From: Roseateles subflavus | GTDB taxonomy: Bacteria; Pseudomonadota; Gammaproteobacteria; Burkholderiales; Burkholderiaceae_C | Direction of reading: 5' to 3' | Length of the DNA: 64,000 bases | NCBI RefSeq assembly: GCF_030285365.1 | Contig: NZ_JASVDS010000002.1 | Span: forward strand, 248,001-312,000 | Shown: one piece after another, positions 44,902-53,998 of the stretch | How positions within the stretch are numbered: the stretch's first letter is position 1 | Layout of the letters: each line of letters opens with the position of its first letter | Program-made: the position numbers and the translations under genes | Notes under the pieces: generated by a model | Seen by the model: the letters and a program-made list of their open reading frames with translations, nothing else | What the model was told of the DNA's origin: nothing | Databases searched by the model: none

Positions 44902-45897
44902 TCAGCGCTCGTAGGCCGGCGGGGAATACGGCCCGAGGAAGTTCTCCCAACGGTAGAACTGGTCCGCGTTGACCTTCAGGCTGATGCTGCCGTTGGGGTC
45001 GCTGAAGGTCGCGGAGAACTTGGTCTCGCTGATGGTGACGTCGCGAGGCGTCTGGGGCAGCGGGAGCCGGTCATAGTAGGTGCGCGGCGAGGCGATGTAG
45101 ATCGTGATGCCCCGATCGATGTACAGCTTGCTGAAGTTGTTCTTCACGTACATGCCGACGTCGGTCGTGCCAAGCATCAGCGTGCCCGGCTGAATCCTGT
45201 TGATGAAGGCGAAGAGCGGGGAGGCCTCGTCGATGCTGAACGGCGCGGAGATGACCGCCGGCAGCAGGCGGTCCGCCTTGTTGGCGACCAGCCGATTCGC
45301 CAGCGAATGGATGAAGTCGCCAAGCACCGGGATGCCATCGAGATTGGTGGTGCAGGCGGTGGTGTGGGACGTCTGTGCCGACACCTGGCCGGACTCGGAG
45401 ACCCCCGTGAAGGGGTCATGGAGGGCTTCCAGCTTGATGTCGAACAGGTGCACGAAGGCATTGCAGGTCACGCTGAGGGGGCCATAGCTGCCGGAGGCCT
45501 GGCCCGCGAACTTGACCCGGATGCCGCTCGCGCCCAGGGCCAGCTTGCCTTGATCGGTGCCCTTCGCCGTCAAGGTCAAGTTGCCGTAGAGGCTCAGGGG
45601 CTGGATGATGGCGATGCCCTGGGCGGCGGCTTCCGCGTTGACCCGTTCGCGCAAGGCGGACTCGAGCTTGAAGTAGAAGGCCCGGCTGGCCGCGAAGCCC
45701 TGATCGAGGTAGAGACGGCCGCTGCCCTCGGTTTCCTTGTAGAGGGTGGAGTCGCGCCCGAGGAAGTTGATGACCAGGCTGCGGTCTTCGCCTTTGTAGA
45801 CCAGCTCCTGCGGGGTGACCGTGCCGTCCTTGGGCAAGGCCAGAACCTGTGTGCCGATGCAGAGCGCCAGCGCGCCTGCCCAGTGCTTGATGTGCAT
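44902..45897 (-). CDS. Secreted hypothetical protein
   Basis: A 331-residue protein from the ATG at 45897 (GGGAGG ribosome-binding site 4 bases before). It has a signal peptide MHIKHWAGALALCIGTQVLA and an otherwise soluble, beta-rich body with no recognisable domain: segments such as DRSLVINFLGRDSTLYKE, ITIYIASPRTYYDRL and FSDPNGSISLKVNADQ suggest a sandwich fold. Two cysteines occur in SVTCNAFV and TTACTTNL. It reads somewhat less GC-rich than neighbours. An upstream frame extension crosses another gene and is not real. Role unknown; its place at the end of the cobalamin locus may be coincidental, since 220 bases separate it from the phosphatase gene. Confidence 0.68.
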   Translation of the reverse strand: MHIKHWAGALALCIGTQVLALPKDGTVTPQELVYKGEDRSLVINFLGRDSTLYKETEGSGRLYLDQGFAASRAFYFKLESALRERVNAEAAAQGIAIIQPLSLYGNLTLTAKGTDQGKLALGASGIRVKFAGQASGSYGPLSVTCNAFVHLFDIKLEALHDPFTGVSESGQVSAQTSHTTACTTNLDGIPVLGDFIHSLANRLVANKADRLLPAVISAPFSIDEASPLFAFINRIQPGTLMLGTTDVGMYVKNNFSKLYIDRGITIYIASPRTYYDRLPLPQTPRDVTISETKFSATFSDPNGSISLKVNADQFYRWENFLGPYSPPAYER

Positions 45898-46118
45898 GTT
45901 TCCTCCCAGAGTGGACGAAAAAAATAACATGCAAAAGAAGCGGTGTGAATGCGAGGCGGCACGGGATGTGCGATTCGCAGTCGGGGGCGCTGCGGCGGTG
46001 TGCCGATGTGTGGGCATGTGCGGGCAAGTGCGGGCATGCGCGGCGACGGACCGCCTCCAGCGCCCGGCCCGCACGGCGGGCCACGGGGCGAGCCGCCGTC
46101 TTCCCTGGGGTCGAGATC

Positions 46119-46661
46119 CTAGCGTCGAAGGTCGCCGTCCATCGCGCCATAGCGTGGCGGGCTGGGCCAGGTCCGGGCCTCGGGCACCTGACCCGGCGCC
46201 TGCTGCAGCCAGCGCCTCGCCAGCATCCAGCCGCCGTGGCTGACGACGAGCGCGCCCTCTGGCAGGCCGCAGGCGTCGATACGGGCGAGCAGGGCGTTGA
46301 GCGATTCGCCCCCTGAGGGCGAGAAGCCGGGGAAGTCCGCGACCCACGCGTCGATCTCGGCCTTGGGGATGTCGGCCCATCGCAGGCCGTCCCAGGCACC
46401 GAAGTCGATCTCCCGCAGGTCGTCCCGCTGGTGATGGATCCAGCCCCAGCGCCGCAGCCAGCGGCCGACGTCGGCGCATCGCTGCAGCGGCGATGTCCAG
46501 ATCTCGTGTGGCAGCCGGTGCCGGCGCGCATGGGCCTGGATGCGTCGGGCCAGGCGCTTGGCGCGGCGCCAGTGCACCGGCACGTCGCTGCGCCCGCCGA
46601 TGCAGCGACCCTGCACGCCCACGGGACGCGGGTGCCGCCAGACGGTGAGTGCGCCCCTCAT
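46119..46661 (-). CDS. Histidine phosphatase, CobC-type (alpha-ribazole phosphatase candidate)
   Basis: A 180-residue histidine phosphatase. The nucleophile histidine is in TVWRHPRPVGVQGRCIGG, where the usual RHG is RHP, and the second conserved His is in GALVVSHGGWML. Other residues fit: EIWTSPLQRCADVGRWL and EIDFGAWDGLRWADI. It starts at ATG 46661, overlapping the cobS stop (ATGA), so it is part of the cobalamin operon and most likely removes phosphate from alpha-ribazole-5-phosphate or the cobalamin phosphate. A broader phosphoglycerate-mutase-like role is possible. Confidence 0.83.
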   Translation of the reverse strand: MRGALTVWRHPRPVGVQGRCIGGRSDVPVHWRRAKRLARRIQAHARRHRLPHEIWTSPLQRCADVGRWLRRWGWIHHQRDDLREIDFGAWDGLRWADIPKAEIDAWVADFPGFSPSGGESLNALLARIDACGLPEGALVVSHGGWMLARRWLQQAPGQVPEARTWPSPPRYGAMDGDLRR

Positions 46662-47479
46662 GCGCCGGCCGGCCCGAAGTGCGGCAGCAGGGCCAGCGCC
46701 GCGAGCAGGAGGGCGAGCTCGCTCAGCTGCTGGCTGGCGCCCAGGTTGTCGCCCGTGTAGCCCCCGAGGCGACGACGCAGCCAGCGGTGCATCCACAGCA
46801 GCACCAGTGCCGCCACGCCGAGCTGGGTTCCCAGCATCAGCAGCACGGCGCGCAGCGGCCAGGGGCCGCACAGCAGGGGCAGGGTGAGCGCGGTGGCCAT
46901 CAGCGCGGCGGCGGCCAGCGAGTCGCCGCCGATCTGCGTGGCCAGCGGCTTGGCCTTGGCATGCTCGGCATCACCCGCATAGGGCAGGGTGCGCATCAGC
47001 AGCAGCGGCGCCAGGCGCGAGGCCATGTGAACCCAGAACAGCAGCAGCACGGCCAGCAGCGGTGCCTGCTCGGCCAGCGCCGACAGCGTGGCCGCCTTGA
47101 GGCCCAGCAGCAGGATCAGCCCGAGCGCGCCGTAGCTGCCCAGGCGGGAGTCCTTCATGATGAGCAGGGCCTTCTCGCGGCTCACTGCGCCGCCCAGGCC
47201 GTCGCAGGTGTCGGCCCAGCCGTCCTCGTGGAAGCCCCCGGTGAGCCACACGCTGGCGGCGATGGCGAGCAGCGCCGCGACCGTCGACGGGAACAGGAGC
47301 AGCGCGAGGCCGAAGAGGCCGGCGCTGAAGAGCCCCACGACCGCGCCTACCGCTGGAAAGTAGCGTGCGCACTGCTGCAGCCACACCGGCTCGAAGCCTA
47401 CCCAGGCCGGGATCGGCACGCGGGTGAAGAACTGCAGGGCGATGAGGAAGAGGCGGGTTTCGTGCAGCAGGCGGCGCAT
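46658..47479 (-). CDS. cobS: Adenosylcobinamide-GDP ribazoletransferase
   Basis: The membrane cobalamin synthase that joins adenosylcobinamide-GDP to alpha-ribazole. The 273-residue protein has several hydrophobic segments and the family motif GGFHEDGWADTCDGLGG near residue 80, followed by SREKALLIMKDSRLGSYG. RYFPAVGAVVGLFSAGLFGLALLL at the front is a typical membrane entry. It follows the histidine kinase gene by 37 bases and precedes the phosphatase with a four-base overlap. Confidence 0.95.
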   Translation of the reverse strand: MRRLLHETRLFLIALQFFTRVPIPAWVGFEPVWLQQCARYFPAVGAVVGLFSAGLFGLALLLFPSTVAALLAIAASVWLTGGFHEDGWADTCDGLGGAVSREKALLIMKDSRLGSYGALGLILLLGLKAATLSALAEQAPLLAVLLLFWVHMASRLAPLLLMRTLPYAGDAEHAKAKPLATQIGGDSLAAAALMATALTLPLLCGPWPLRAVLLMLGTQLGVAALVLLWMHRWLRRRLGGYTGDNLGASQQLSELALLLAALALLPHFGPAGA

Positions 47480-47516
47480 GCGGATGGGGCCGGTGCGCCG
47501 GCCGCGGCCGGGGCGC

Positions 47517-48827
47517 TCAGCCCTGCTCAGGCGGGTTCAGGGGGAGCTCGATGATAAAGCCGGTGCCCGGACGCGGGTCCGGGTCCAGGCGCATCCGGCC
47601 CTGCATCATCTGGCACAGCTGCGCCACGAGATGCAGGCCCAGCCCGGGGGTCTGCACGGCATCCCCGCCCTGCAGCAGCTGCTCCCGCAGCGCTGCGGGC
47701 AGGCCGCGGCCGTTGTCCCGGTAGTGCAGGCGGGCCCAGTCGCCGTCGATCTGCACCTGCAGCTGGATGCGGCGGTCCCCGATGCCCTCGAAGGCATGGG
47801 CGCAGCTGTTGCGCAGCAGCTTGGCCAGCAGCTGCGACAGTTGCCCGCCGCACATCACCACCGGCGCGGCCGGCGGCAGGTCGAGCTCCAGCCGCGCGCG
47901 GGCGCCCTTGAGCAGCGCACCATGCACGCGAAGGATGTTGCGCAGGTAGTCGCAGAGGTCGAAGGCGGAGACCTTCTGCTGGGCCTGGTCGGCCGCGTAG
48001 GTCTTGAAGCCCGAGAGCATGTCCGAGGCGCGGCGCAGATGGGCGCCGGCCAGCTGGCTGGCGTCGGCGATGCGCTGGGCCAGGTCGGCGGCCTCGGCGG
48101 CGGTCAGGCGTCCGGCCTTGAGGCCCTTGAGCAGCCGCTCGGCGAACTCGTCGAGCCCGGAGCAGGCCGTGACCGCCACGCCGATGGGCGAGGCGATGTC
48201 GTGCGTCATGCCGGCCACGAGGCTGCCCAGCGCGGCCATGCGTTCCTGCTCGATCAGGCGGCCCGTGGCGCGCAGCTGGCGCTCGCCGTGTTCGACCAGC
48301 AGCTGCTGCTCGTGCTCGCGGGCCAGCAGGTTCAGCAGCTCGGCGCTGCAGCGGCCGGCCAGCGCCTGCATGAGCTCCAGCGCGAACAGGCGGCGCTCCC
48401 AGGGAATGGCCGCCTGGTCCAGGATCGCGAGCAGGCCGATGACGCGGTTCTCGGCATCGACGAGCGGCAGTCCCAGGTAGCTGTGAATGCCCATCTCGAC
48501 CAGCAGCGTGTCGGTCGGATAGGCCTGCTGCACGCCGCTGGCGTGGTAGCAGACCGCGCCGTCGGCCACGTTGCGGCAGGGCGTGCCCTGGAGCGAGTAA
48601 TCGAACGGGGCCGTCCAGTCGTCGCCATGCCAGAAGGCCAGCAGCTCGGCCCGCAGGCCCTGCGGCGCCGCCCGGATCGCACCGATGAAGCAGGCGTGCA
48701 CGCCCAGCTCCGTGGCAAGGCCGCGCGTGACCGCCTCGAAGAGCGCGGCCCCGTGCTGCGGGCCCATGGCGAGGTTCAGCGCGCGCAGCGCCTGCTCGAT
48801 GTTCGGCTCCGGCGTGCGGGGGGTCAT
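47517..48827 (-). CDS. Sensor histidine kinase with GAF domain
   Basis: A 436-residue cytoplasmic kinase without membrane segments. Residues about 20-160 form a GAF-type sensor (ATELGVHACFIGAIRAAPQG, VGLPLVDAENRVIGLLAILDQ-like pattern). The kinase core shows the H-box MTHDIASPIG with His209, the N-box LLRNSCAHAFEG, and ATP loops DNGRGL and GLGLHLVAQ. The start ATG 48827 is 8 bases after the upstream HD-GYP gene. The absence of a response regulator elsewhere suggests it phosphorylates the HD-GYP protein's receiver. GAF domains can bind tetrapyrroles or nucleotides; the ligand is not evident. Confidence 0.9.
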   Translation of the reverse strand: MTPRTPEPNIEQALRALNLAMGPQHGAALFEAVTRGLATELGVHACFIGAIRAAPQGLRAELLAFWHGDDWTAPFDYSLQGTPCRNVADGAVCYHASGVQQAYPTDTLLVEMGIHSYLGLPLVDAENRVIGLLAILDQAAIPWERRLFALELMQALAGRCSAELLNLLAREHEQQLLVEHGERQLRATGRLIEQERMAALGSLVAGMTHDIASPIGVAVTACSGLDEFAERLLKGLKAGRLTAAEAADLAQRIADASQLAGAHLRRASDMLSGFKTYAADQAQQKVSAFDLCDYLRNILRVHGALLKGARARLELDLPPAAPVVMCGGQLSQLLAKLLRNSCAHAFEGIGDRRIQLQVQIDGDWARLHYRDNGRGLPAALREQLLQGGDAVQTPGLGLHLVAQLCQMMQGRMRLDPDPRPGTGFIIELPLNPPEQG

Positions 48828-48835
48828 GTCGGGGC

Positions 48836-50386
48836 TCAGACGCGGTCCGGCAGTCGCTGGTAGATGTCCTGGACGGCGTCCAGATTGGCCAGCAGCAGGT
48901 CCACCAGCTTGGGATCGAACTGCGTGCCGGCCTGTTCCCGGACGTAGGCCAGCGCCTCGTCGAAGCCCCAGGCCTTCTTGTAGCAGCGGTCGCTCACGAG
49001 GGCGTCGAAGACGTCCACCAGCGCCACGATGCGGCCGGCCACGTGGATCTGCTCGCCGGCCAGGCCGCGCGGGTAGCCCTGGCCGTCCCAGCGCTCGTGG
49101 TGCTCGTGGGCGATGATGGCGCCCAGCTGCAGGATGCGCTTGTCGGACTTGCTGAGCAGCTCGTAGCCGATGCGGGCATGGGTCTGCATGACCTCCCACT
49201 CCTCGGCGTCGAGCTTGCCGGGCTTGTTCAGCACGCGGTCCGGGATGCCGATCTTGCCGACGTCATGCAGCGGCGCGGCCTGCCGCATGAACTCGACGTC
49301 GCCCGCCTTCATGCCGACGAGGTCCGCCAGCAGGGCCGCCAGCTCGCCGACGCGGCGCACGTGCGCACCGGTTTCCTTGGAGCGCTTCTCGACGGCCTCG
49401 CCGATGATGTAGACGGTGGAGCGCTGGGTGTCCGCGATCTCCTCGCGCAGCAGCAGGCTCTCGTAGGTGATGGCGACGTTCGCGCAGAAGATCTCCAGCA
49501 GCTCGCGCGCCTCGGCGTCCACGGGCTCGGAGAAGACCATGTACAGCAGGCTCTCGTTGCCACTGCTGGTGCGGTAGTAGCCGACGAAGCAGAGGTCCTC
49601 GAAATGGCTCTGCTGGTCATGCAGGGCCTTGTCCAGCGAGACCTTGACCTCGTCCGGCAGGCTGTCGACCTCCTCGTCGACCAGCAGCTTGGAATACTCG
49701 GACGTCGCGGCCAGCACCTTCAGGCGGCCCTCGATGTGGGAGGCGGCGTAGGCGGAGATGCGGCTGGCGCACAGGCCCTGGGCCTCGTAGCCCAGCAGGT
49801 GCGCCACCTGCTCCAGCACGGCCGAGGCGAAGCGGCGCAGGTTCTGGCTGTCGTAGATGCGGGTGATGGCGTCGATCGATCGGCGCAGGGCCTGGCGCGA
49901 CTGATCGATGATCATGATGTCCCGGTAGGACCGCAGCGCCGAGTAGAAGACCGTGATCAGCTTGCGCTTGGTGAGCTCGGTCTTCTCCTTGTAGTCATTG
50001 ATGTCGTAGGTCTTGATGACATGCTCTTCGGGCGCCTGCCCCGGCTGCCCGGTGCGCAGGACGATGCGCACATGGTGGTTCTCGAGCTCCTCGCGGATGT
50101 AGCGGGCGAGATCGAGGCCGGCGTGCTCGGACTCCATCACGACGTCCAGCAGCACGAGCGCGATGTCCTGGCGGGCCTGCAGCAGCTCCCGGGCCTCGGT
50201 GGCGCTGTAGGCGTCCAGGAATTGCAGGCGGCGGCCGGCGAACTCGAAGTCCGCCATGACCAGTTGCGTCACCTGATGAACCGCGGGATCGTCGTCGACG
50301 ATCATCACCACCCAGGGGTCGATTGCTTTCGTGCGTCCGTGAGGAAGTTCCTCAGGAAGTTCGTCAGCAAACACCAAGTCGGACAT
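48836..50386 (-). CDS. Response regulator with DUF3369 and HD-GYP domain (c-di-GMP phosphodiesterase)
   Basis: A 516-residue cytoplasmic regulator. Residues about 25-145 are a receiver domain (WVVMIVDDDPAVHQVTQ with the acidic pocket, then VLLDVVMESEHAGLDL). The middle is DUF3369-like (about 170-320). The C-terminal HD-GYP domain has HDVGKIGIPD with His374/Asp375 and HHERWDGQGYPRGL, the motifs for c-di-GMP hydrolysis. It is transcribed just ahead of the histidine kinase, 8 bases apart, so they make a two-component pair. Both lie inside the cobalamin operon. The start at 50386 (MSDLVFADELPEELP) fits the family; upstream extension is unsupported. Confidence 0.92.
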   Translation of the reverse strand: MSDLVFADELPEELPHGRTKAIDPWVVMIVDDDPAVHQVTQLVMADFEFAGRRLQFLDAYSATEARELLQARQDIALVLLDVVMESEHAGLDLARYIREELENHHVRIVLRTGQPGQAPEEHVIKTYDINDYKEKTELTKRKLITVFYSALRSYRDIMIIDQSRQALRRSIDAITRIYDSQNLRRFASAVLEQVAHLLGYEAQGLCASRISAYAASHIEGRLKVLAATSEYSKLLVDEEVDSLPDEVKVSLDKALHDQQSHFEDLCFVGYYRTSSGNESLLYMVFSEPVDAEARELLEIFCANVAITYESLLLREEIADTQRSTVYIIGEAVEKRSKETGAHVRRVGELAALLADLVGMKAGDVEFMRQAAPLHDVGKIGIPDRVLNKPGKLDAEEWEVMQTHARIGYELLSKSDKRILQLGAIIAHEHHERWDGQGYPRGLAGEQIHVAGRIVALVDVFDALVSDRCYKKAWGFDEALAYVREQAGTQFDPKLVDLLLANLDAVQDIYQRLPDRV

Positions 50387-50586
50387 TGCTTGCTCCCATG
50401 TGCAGAGGCTGGGCTCATTATGGTGGCAAGTCTTGCCCTTGTGGTGCGGCCCCGGTGCGGCGCTGTGGCAGGGAAGAGGCAAAAGGGCGGCCGGGCGGCG
50501 GCCGCTGTCCCGGCCTTCGGGGGCGCTGCCGCAGGCGACCGAGCCCGGGTGTGCAGGAGGTCACGAAACGGGCCGCGGCCCGCGTG
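50387..50586. other. Gap between cobT and HD-GYP gene
   Basis: The 200-base gap between cobT and the HD-GYP gene is the only substantial break inside the cobalamin transcription unit. It probably holds a promoter for the two signalling genes. I see no terminator, riboswitch or recognisable promoter boxes. Confidence 0.45.
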
Positions 50587-51630
50587 TCAGTCCTGTCGTT
50601 CGCTGACCCCGGCGGCGGCGAAGCTGGCCATCTCGGCCAGGATGCGGCAGGCCGACTCCAGCAGCGGCCAGGCCAGCGCGGCGCCCGAGCCCTCGCCCAG
50701 CCGCAGGCCCAGGTCCAGCAGCGGCTGCGCCTGCATCTGCGCCAGCATCAGGCGGTGGGCCTGCTCGTTCGAGCGGTGGGCGAAGACGCAGCGCTCCAGC
50801 ACGGCCGGCTGCAGGCGCGCGGCCACGAGCACGGCGCTGCTGGTGATGAAGCCGTCGACCACGATGACGCGCCGCTCCAGGGCCGCCTGCAGCACGGCGC
50901 CGACCATCATCGCGATCTCGAAGCCGCCGAAGGCCTGCAGCGCCGCCAGCGGCGTGCGGGCGTCCGGATGGCGCGCCAGCACCTGGCCGAGGATCTCCGT
51001 CTTGCGGGCGAGCTGGGCATTGTCAAGACCTGTCCCCCGGCCCACGCAGTCGGCGATGGGCAGGTCCGCCAGGCGTGCGAGCAGCAGCGCCGCGGCCGAG
51101 GTGTTGCCGATGCCCATCTCGCCAAGGATCAGGACGTTGCCGGGCTGTGCCGACAGCAGCCCACGCCCGGCGCCGACGGCGGTGGCGCACTGGTCGGCCG
51201 TCATCGCGGGGTGCTCCAGGGCATCGGCCGTGCCCGGGGCCACCTTGGCCTGGATCAGGCCGGGGCGGGGGGCGAAGTCGTGCCGCACGCCGGCGTCCAC
51301 GACGCTCAGCGCCAGGCCGTGCTGCCGCGCCAGCACGCTCACCGCGGCACCGCCGGCCAGGAAGTTCTCCACCATCTGCCAGGTGACGTCGGACGGGTAG
51401 GCCGACACGCCACGCGCCGCCAGGCCGTGATCGCCCGCGAACACCATGAGCTGCGGCTGCTTCAGCTGCGGAGTCTCGGTGCCGAGGATCAGGCCCAGGC
51501 GCTGCATCAGCGTCTCAAGCTGGCCGAGCGAGCCAAGGGGCTTGGTCTTGCTGTCGATGCGGGCCTGCAGGCGTTCGGCGAGGGCGGCGTCGTGAAGGCT
51601 GGGAAGGGTCGGGATCAGGTCGTTCATCAT
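50587..51630 (-). CDS. cobT: Nicotinate-nucleotide-dimethylbenzimidazole phosphoribosyltransferase
   Basis: Makes alpha-ribazole-5-phosphate, the lower-ligand nucleotide. The protein (347 residues from ATG 51630, 346 if the next ATG is used) has [39 protein letters not shown] and [17 protein letters not shown], with the catalytic glutamate in the C-terminal [16 protein letters not shown]. The first ATG overlaps the stop of the BtuF-like gene (TGATG). Here bluB in the same operon would provide the dimethylbenzimidazole. Confidence 0.95.
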   Translation of the reverse strand: MMNDLIPTLPSLHDAALAERLQARIDSKTKPLGSLGQLETLMQRLGLILGTETPQLKQPQLMVFAGDHGLAARGVSAYPSDVTWQMVENFLAGGAAVSVLARQHGLALSVVDAGVRHDFAPRPGLIQAKVAPGTADALEHPAMTADQCATAVGAGRGLLSAQPGNVLILGEMGIGNTSAAALLLARLADLPIADCVGRGTGLDNAQLARKTEILGQVLARHPDARTPLAALQAFGGFEIAMMVGAVLQAALERRVIVVDGFITSSAVLVAARLQPAVLERCVFAHRSNEQAHRLMLAQMQAQPLLDLGLRLGEGSGAALAWPLLESACRILAEMASFAAAGVSERQD

Positions 51631-52457
51631 CAGGAGAGGGGCGGGCGGTTGCTGGGCGTCTGTGACAGGACGGTGGATCGGATGGCGGCCAGGACCTGGG
51701 GCGCGCCGCGCTCCAGGGCGGCCAGGCCGGGGGCCAGGATGTCGGCGGACTTGATCTCCGCCAGCCGGGCGCCCAGGCCCTCGAAGCCCGGGCGGGCGAG
51801 GACCTTCTCGGGCACGAATTTCTTGCCGCACCAGGAGCCGAGGATGAGCTGCGGCTCGCGCGCGAGCACCTCGTCGTGGCTCACGATGCGCTGCTTGGCG
51901 AAGCCGGCGCGGGCGCGGTCGGCAAAGACGTCATGGCCGCCGCACAGCTCGATGATCTCGCTCACCCAGCCGATGCCGCAGATGAGCGGCTCGTCCCACT
52001 CCTCGAAGAAGACGCGCGGCCGCCAGGGCAGGGCCGCGGCCTCATCGGCGAGGCGCTGCTCCTGGGCGACGAGGTGGGCGCAGAGCTGTTCGCCCTCGGC
52101 CTCGCGCTGCACGAGCGCGGCCAGGCGGCGCACCATGGCGTGGATGCCGGCGATGTCGCGCTGGTCGAACCACAGCGTGGGCAGGCCCGCGGCCTCGCAC
52201 TCGGCGAGCAGCGGCTTCTGCAGGTCGGAGAAGCCGATCACGAGGTCCGGCTGCACGGCGAGGATGCGCTCCAGCTTCATGCTCGAGAAGCCGCTGATCT
52301 TGGGCTTCTCGGCGCGGGCCTCGGGCGGATGGACGCTGTAGCCGGAGATGCCGGCCACACGGTCCTGGGCACCGAGGCGATAGAGCACTTCCACGGCCTC
52401 GGTGGACAGGCAGGCGATGCGCTGCGGCGCGGTGGGGAAGGGGGGTGACGGGGTCAT
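51630..52457 (-). CDS. Cobalamin-binding (BtuF-like) protein without signal peptide
   Basis: A 275-residue periplasmic-binding-protein-like (PBP fold) protein. [29 protein letters not shown] and [25 protein letters not shown] match the BtuF/cobalamin-binding pattern. The protein starts at ATG 52457 (ATGA overlap with cobQ) with [13 protein letters not shown], so no secretion signal is visible and it may be cytoplasmic. No BtuCD permease or ATPase is adjacent. It may be a cytosolic corrinoid binder, or an unrecognised N-terminus could exist, but upstream sequence is cobQ. Confidence 0.83.
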   Translation of the reverse strand: MTPSPPFPTAPQRIACLSTEAVEVLYRLGAQDRVAGISGYSVHPPEARAEKPKISGFSSMKLERILAVQPDLVIGFSDLQKPLLAECEAAGLPTLWFDQRDIAGIHAMVRRLAALVQREAEGEQLCAHLVAQEQRLADEAAALPWRPRVFFEEWDEPLICGIGWVSEIIELCGGHDVFADRARAGFAKQRIVSHDEVLAREPQLILGSWCGKKFVPEKVLARPGFEGLGARLAEIKSADILAPGLAALERGAPQVLAAIRSTVLSQTPSNRPPLS

Positions 52458-53998
52458 GCGGAGGGTTCCAGCAAATGCATCAGGGCACCCGGCGCGAAGT
52501 GGCGGTCCACGTAGTCCGCAAGGCCTTCGAACACCGGCTCCAACCCTCCTCCTTCGACCCCGAACAGGGCCTTCAGCAGGGCCGGCTGCTCGAACAGACC
52601 GTGGGCGTAGAGCCCCAGCACGTTCGACTGCTGCCAGCCCACCACGCTGCCGTCCTGCTCGTGCAGGATCTCGGTCGCGGCCGCCAGCGACGGGTGCTGG
52701 ACGGTGCGGCCATGGTGAATCTCGTACCCTTCGAGGGTCAGGTCTTGCAGGGCCTGCCAGGGCGCTGCGAGGGTCGGCCCGAAGCGCAGGCGGGCGGGAC
52801 GCAGCAGCTTCTCGCGCTCGAAGCGCGTCACCAGCGGCAGCAGGCCCAGGCCGGGCGCATTGCCGTCGATGCCGTGCGGGTCCACCAGGGTCTCGCCCAG
52901 CATCTGCAGGCCGCCGCAGATGCCCATCAGCGGCTTGCCCGCGGCGGCGTGCGTGGCGATGGCGGCATCGAGGCGCTGCTCGCGCAGCCAGGCGAGGTCG
53001 GCGGCCACGGCCTTGGAGCCCGGCAGGATGATCCAGTCGGCGCCGGCGAGGCTGCGGGCATCGCGTGCCCAGACCAGCTGCACGCCGGGCACCTGGCGCA
53101 GCGGTTGGAACTCGTCGAGGTTGGACAGCCGCGGATACGCCACGATGGCGATGCGCAGCCCCTGGCCCGTGCTCTGCTCGTCGAACACGCCGTCCTCCTC
53201 GGGCAGGCCATGCTGGCGCCACATGGGCAGCACGGCCAGCGTCGGCACGCCCGTCATCTGCTGCAGCATCTCCGGGCCCGGCGCCAGCAGGCGGGCGTCC
53301 CCTCGGAAGCGGTTCAGCACATAGCCGCGGATCAGCGCGCGCTCCTCGGGCGGCAGCAGCTGGTGCGTGCCGTAGAGATGCGCGAAGGCGCCGCCGCGGT
53401 CGATGTCCGTCGCCAGCAGGCAGGCGGCCTGCACCTCGCGGGCGGTGCGCATGTTGACGTAGTCGGAGGCATGCAGGTTGATCTCGGCCGGCGAGCCCGC
53501 GCCCTCGATCACCACGACGTCGTTCTCGGCCATCAGCGCGTGCAGCGCGGCGCGTGCGTGCGGCCACAGCAGCTCGCTGCGCTCGCGCCAGGGCGCGCGG
53601 CTGAGCGCCTCGTCCACCTCGCCCAGCACCACCACCTGCGAGGCCGTGTCCGCCTCCGGCTTGAGCAGCACCGGGTTCATGCGCACATCGGGCGGGCAGC
53701 GTGCGGCCAGCGCCTGGAAGTACTGGGCCGAGCCGATCTCGCCCATCCTGCTGGCCAGGCCGTTGCCAAGCCCGGCCGCCCCCCCTTGCGGGGCCGGCGG
53801 CGTACCCGCAGGCGAGGGTCGGACAGGGACGACCCTGGCGTTGTTGCTCATGTTCTGCGCCTTGTACGGCGCCACCTTCAGGCCCTGGCGCGCATACCAG
53901 CGGCACAGGGCCGTGGCGAGGAAGCTCTTGCCGGCACCGCTGGTCGTGCCCAGCACCATCACGGCGCGCGCGCGCCCGGTCGTCTTGTTCAGAGGCAT
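52454..53998 (-). CDS. cobQ: Adenosylcobyric acid synthase CobQ with an in-frame insertion
   Basis: Amidates the corrin ring side chains at b, d, e and g, with glutamine and ATP. The 514-residue protein starts at 53998 with AVMVLGTTSGAGKSFLATAL (P-loop) and YKAQNMSNNARVV, and ends with the class I glutaminase motif GICGGLQMLG and a YAHGLFE. Between NNARVV and MGEIGSAQ an extra segment of about 27 residues (VPVRPSPAGTPPAPQGGAAG and more, 53747-53830) interrupts the usual NNxRV-DGGEIG region. At DNA level it contains a C-run/G-run hairpin. The frame is kept, but the loop is near the active site. Confidence 0.93.
   Translation of the reverse strand: MPLNKTTGRARAVMVLGTTSGAGKSFLATALCRWYARQGLKVAPYKAQNMSNNARVVPVRPSPAGTPPAPQGGAAGLGNGLASRMGEIGSAQYFQALAARCPPDVRMNPVLLKPEADTASQVVVLGEVDEALSRAPWRERSELLWPHARAALHALMAENDVVVIEGAGSPAEINLHASDYVNMRTAREVQAACLLATDIDRGGAFAHLYGTHQLLPPEERALIRGYVLNRFRGDARLLAPGPEMLQQMTGVPTLAVLPMWRQHGLPEEDGVFDEQSTGQGLRIAIVAYPRLSNLDEFQPLRQVPGVQLVWARDARSLAGADWIILPGSKAVAADLAWLREQRLDAAIATHAAAGKPLMGICGGLQMLGETLVDPHGIDGNAPGLGLLPLVTRFEREKLLRPARLRFGPTLAAPWQALQDLTLEGYEIHHGRTVQHPSLAAATEILHEQDGSVVGWQQSNVLGLYAHGLFEQPALLKALFGVEGGGLEPVFEGLADYVDRHFAPGALMHLLEPSA
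53747..53830 (-). repeat. In-frame repeat-like insertion inside cobQ
   Basis: The DNA segment coding for the extra ~27 residues contains nested inverted repeats: CCGGCC (53773-53778) with GGCCGG (53793-53798) and CCCC-TTGC-GGGG inside them. This resembles the dispersed palindromes in this genome (see 26761-26797) and suggests insertion of such an element without loss of frame. Confidence 0.55.
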
